Source of the DNA: an archaeon | GTDB lineage: Archaea; Hydrothermarchaeota; Hydrothermarchaeia; Hydrothermarchaeales; Hydrothermarchaeaceae | Length of the DNA: 6,921 nucleotides | Direction: 5' to 3' | Assembly (NCBI GenBank): GCA_018830205.1 | Contig: JAHJSX010000137.1 | Coordinates: 1 to 6,921, forward strand | Shown here: positions 5,608 to 6,921 of the stretch, piece after piece | How positions within the stretch are numbered: position 1 is the first letter of the stretch | How the letters are laid out: each line of letters opens with the position of its first letter | Translations under genes and position numbers: made by a program | Notes under the pieces: generated by a model | Databases searched by the model: none | The model's input: only the letters and a program-made list of their open reading frames with translations | Told to the model about the DNA's origin: nothing

Positions 5608-6579
5608 ATGGAAATGGACTTAAAAAAATTCGCACAAGACAAAGAGATTCTTATCACCGGCGGAGCTGGATTTCTTGGCTCTTATCTGTGCGAGGCCTTC
5701 ATAGAAGCGAGTGCAAAGGTTACATGCCTTGACAATTTCGCAAGCGGGCTTGCTTCCAATGTTGACTCCTTGAAGGATAACAAGAACTTCACATTCGTAG
5801 AACATGACATATCAAAGCCAATTTACTTTGAAAATAAGTTTGACCTGGTCATGCATATGGCCTCACGGGCATCACCCTTTGAGTTTGATAAATATCCTAT
5901 CCAGATACTCAAAGCAAACACACTTGGCATATGGGTCGCGCTTGGCATTGCAAAGAAGCACGGCGCCAGGTTTGTATACACCTCGACAAGCGAGGTCTAC
6001 GGCAATCCTGACCCGAAATTCGTCCCGACCCCCGAAACATACAACGGGAACGTAAATCCAATCGGCCCAAGAGGCTGCTATGACGAGTCAAAAAGGGCGG
6101 GCGAGGCCTTTGTGGTGGCGTACAGGCACCAGCACGGCATAGACACCAGGATGGCAAGAATTTTCAACACATACGGCCCCAGAATGCGTGCAGACGACAT
6201 CTACGGACGCGCGCTGCCACGGTTCATTGACCAGGCCCAAAAAGGTGAGGATATCACAGTTTTTGGGGACGGCTCACAGACGAGGTCATTCACTTACGTC
6301 ACTGACCAAGTCGAAGGCCTGCTACGGCTTGCAGCAATGGACGAGGCAGCGGGAGCGGTAATAAACATCGGGAACAACAAGGAAACTAGCATTTTGGAGC
6401 TAGCAGAAATGATAAAGAAACTTACAAATTCCACATCCAAAATAACCTTCCACCCGCTTCCAGAAGATGACCCCTTGAGGCGATGCCCGGATATTTCACG
6501 GGCAAAGAAAATCCTTGACTGGACACCAAAGGTGCCTCTTGAAGAGGGGCTAAAAGGCATAATCGAGTGGTTTAGATGA
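5608..6579 (+). CDS. uxs: UDP-glucuronate decarboxylase (UDP-xylose synthase), extended SDR family
   Basis: This class converts UDP-glucuronate to UDP-xylose and CO2 using tightly bound NAD+. The 323 residues have the extended SDR layout: GGAGFLG (18-24) for NAD, D42 after the second strand, HMASRASP (83-90), STSEVYG (126-132) and the Y158-x3-K162 catalytic pair in CYDESKR. Three segments point to a UXS rather than a 4,6-dehydratase or 4-epimerase: NVNPIGPRGCYDESKR (148-163), ARIFNTYGPRM (183-193) and ITVFGDGSQTRSFTYV (216-231). E129 and R226 sit where UXS and ArnA decarboxylases carry their catalytic glutamate and arginine. Two ATGs, 5608 and 5614, are both possible; the first is used here, with a weak AAGGA ribosome site at 5600-5604. 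Ugd, two genes upstream, would supply the substrate. The stop overlaps the following epimerase start in ATGA. Confidence 0.88.
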   Translation: MEMDLKKFAQDKEILITGGAGFLGSYLCEAFIEASAKVTCLDNFASGLASNVDSLKDNKNFTFVEHDISKPIYFENKFDLVMHMASRASPFEFDKYPIQILKANTLGIWVALGIAKKHGARFVYTSTSEVYGNPDPKFVPTPETYNGNVNPIGPRGCYDESKRAGEAFVVAYRHQHGIDTRMARIFNTYGPRMRADDIYGRALPRFIDQAQKGEDITVFGDGSQTRSFTYVTDQVEGLLRLAAMDEAAGAVINIGNNKETSILELAEMIKKLTNSTSKITFHPLPEDDPLRRCPDISRAKKILDWTPKVPLEEGLKGIIEWFR

Positions 6580-6921
6580 GGGTACTCGTTACGGGTGGGG
6601 CGGGGTTTATCGGCTCAAATGTTGTTGATTTGCTAATTTCTAAAGGTCACGATGTGTGTGTTATAGACGACCTATCTTCCGGTAGGAAAAAACACGTGAA
6701 TGACAAAGCCACCTTTTATGAAATGAGCATATTGGACGATGGTATTGGAAAAATCATAAAAGATGAAGACATTGAGTGCGTGATTCACCACGCCGCGCAG
6801 ATAAATGTGCGAAAATCGGTTGAGGCCCCGGTTTTTGATGCAAAGGTGAATATCCTTGGCTCCCTGAACCTTCTCGAATCATCAAAAGATGTGAAAAAAT
6901 TTATTTTTGCTTCAACAGGCG
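6576..6921 (+). CDS. galE: NAD-dependent sugar epimerase, GalE-like, 3'-truncated by window edge
   Basis: The reading frame opens at ATG 6576-6578, overlapping the previous stop as ATGA, and stays open to the window end, giving 115 visible residues. It is the N-terminal half of a Rossmann fold: MRVLVTGGAGFIGS with the GGAGFIG motif (7-13), VIDDLSSG (29-36) with an aspartate pair that contacts NAD adenosine, HHAAQINVRKSV (71-82), VNILGSLNLLE (92-101), and FASTG at the edge, where the catalytic serine or threonine begins to appear. HHAAQ-x-x-V and DLSSG resemble UDP-glucose 4-epimerases, including archaeal ones. The catalytic Y-x3-K pair and the specificity-determining half are missing, so the substrate could be UDP-glucose, UDP-GlcNAc, UDP-glucuronate or UDP-xylose. 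It extends the nucleotide-sugar operon beyond the window. Confidence 0.82.
   Translation, partial: MRVLVTGGAGFIGSNVVDLLISKGHDVCVIDDLSSGRKKHVNDKATFYEMSILDDGIGKIIKDEDIECVIHHAAQINVRKSVEAPVFDAKVNILGSLNLLESSKDVKKFIFASTG

Noticed and set aside
1..6921. tRNA, rRNA, CRISPR array, insertion sequence or long repeats
   Set aside because: I saw no repeat-spacer pattern, terminal inverted repeats, transposase motifs or tRNA-like sequences, and nearly all the window is occupied by conserved genes.

Overview
The window looks archaeal, most likely from a euryarchaeote or a related lineage; I do not name a genus. The evidence is an archaeal-type stand-alone Elp3 tRNA-modifying enzyme with no other Elongator genes nearby, a HemA-type glutamyl-tRNA reductase (C5 tetrapyrrole route), a one-domain CheY-like regulator beside a tiny AbrB-type protein, GGTGA/AAGGAG ribosome sites mixed with starts that lack any ribosome site, TATA-like boxes about 25 bases upstream of such starts, and use of GTG and TTG start codons. 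It is densely coding: no gap exceeds about 80 bases and no RNA gene, repeat array or mobile element is visible.

Layout. (1) Bases 1-1251, + strand: the 3' part of hemA, entering from the left edge and ending without the usual C-terminal dimerisation domain, followed 4 bases later by a complete FAH-family hydrolase/decarboxylase. (2) Bases 1246-1814, - strand: a GTG-started receiver-only response regulator, then a 53-residue AbrB/MazE-like DNA-binding protein whose last codons overlap the end of the FAH gene on the other strand. (3) Bases 1815-1891: an AT-rich divergent promoter region. (4) Bases 1892-3424, + strand: elp3. (5) Bases 3458-6921, + strand: four tightly packed nucleotide-sugar genes, ugd, galU, a UDP-glucuronate decarboxylase (UDP-xylose synthase) gene, and the 5' part of a galE-like epimerase gene cut by the right edge.

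The last block reads as a pathway. GalU makes UDP-glucose from UTP and glucose-1-phosphate, Ugd oxidises it to UDP-glucuronate, the decarboxylase makes UDP-xylose, and the GalE-like enzyme would epimerise C4 of one of these sugars. Junctions overlap by 1 base (TAATG) and 4 bases (ATGA), or are 6 bases apart, which suggests one transcript with coupled translation. The products probably feed a surface polysaccharide or protein N-glycan; the glycosyltransferases that would prove this are not in the window.

The points most worth following up are the HemA that lacks its dimerisation domain, the receiver/AbrB pair as a possible split response regulator, and the compact UDP-xylose pathway in an archaeal setting. 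I found no clear evidence of a wholly new system.
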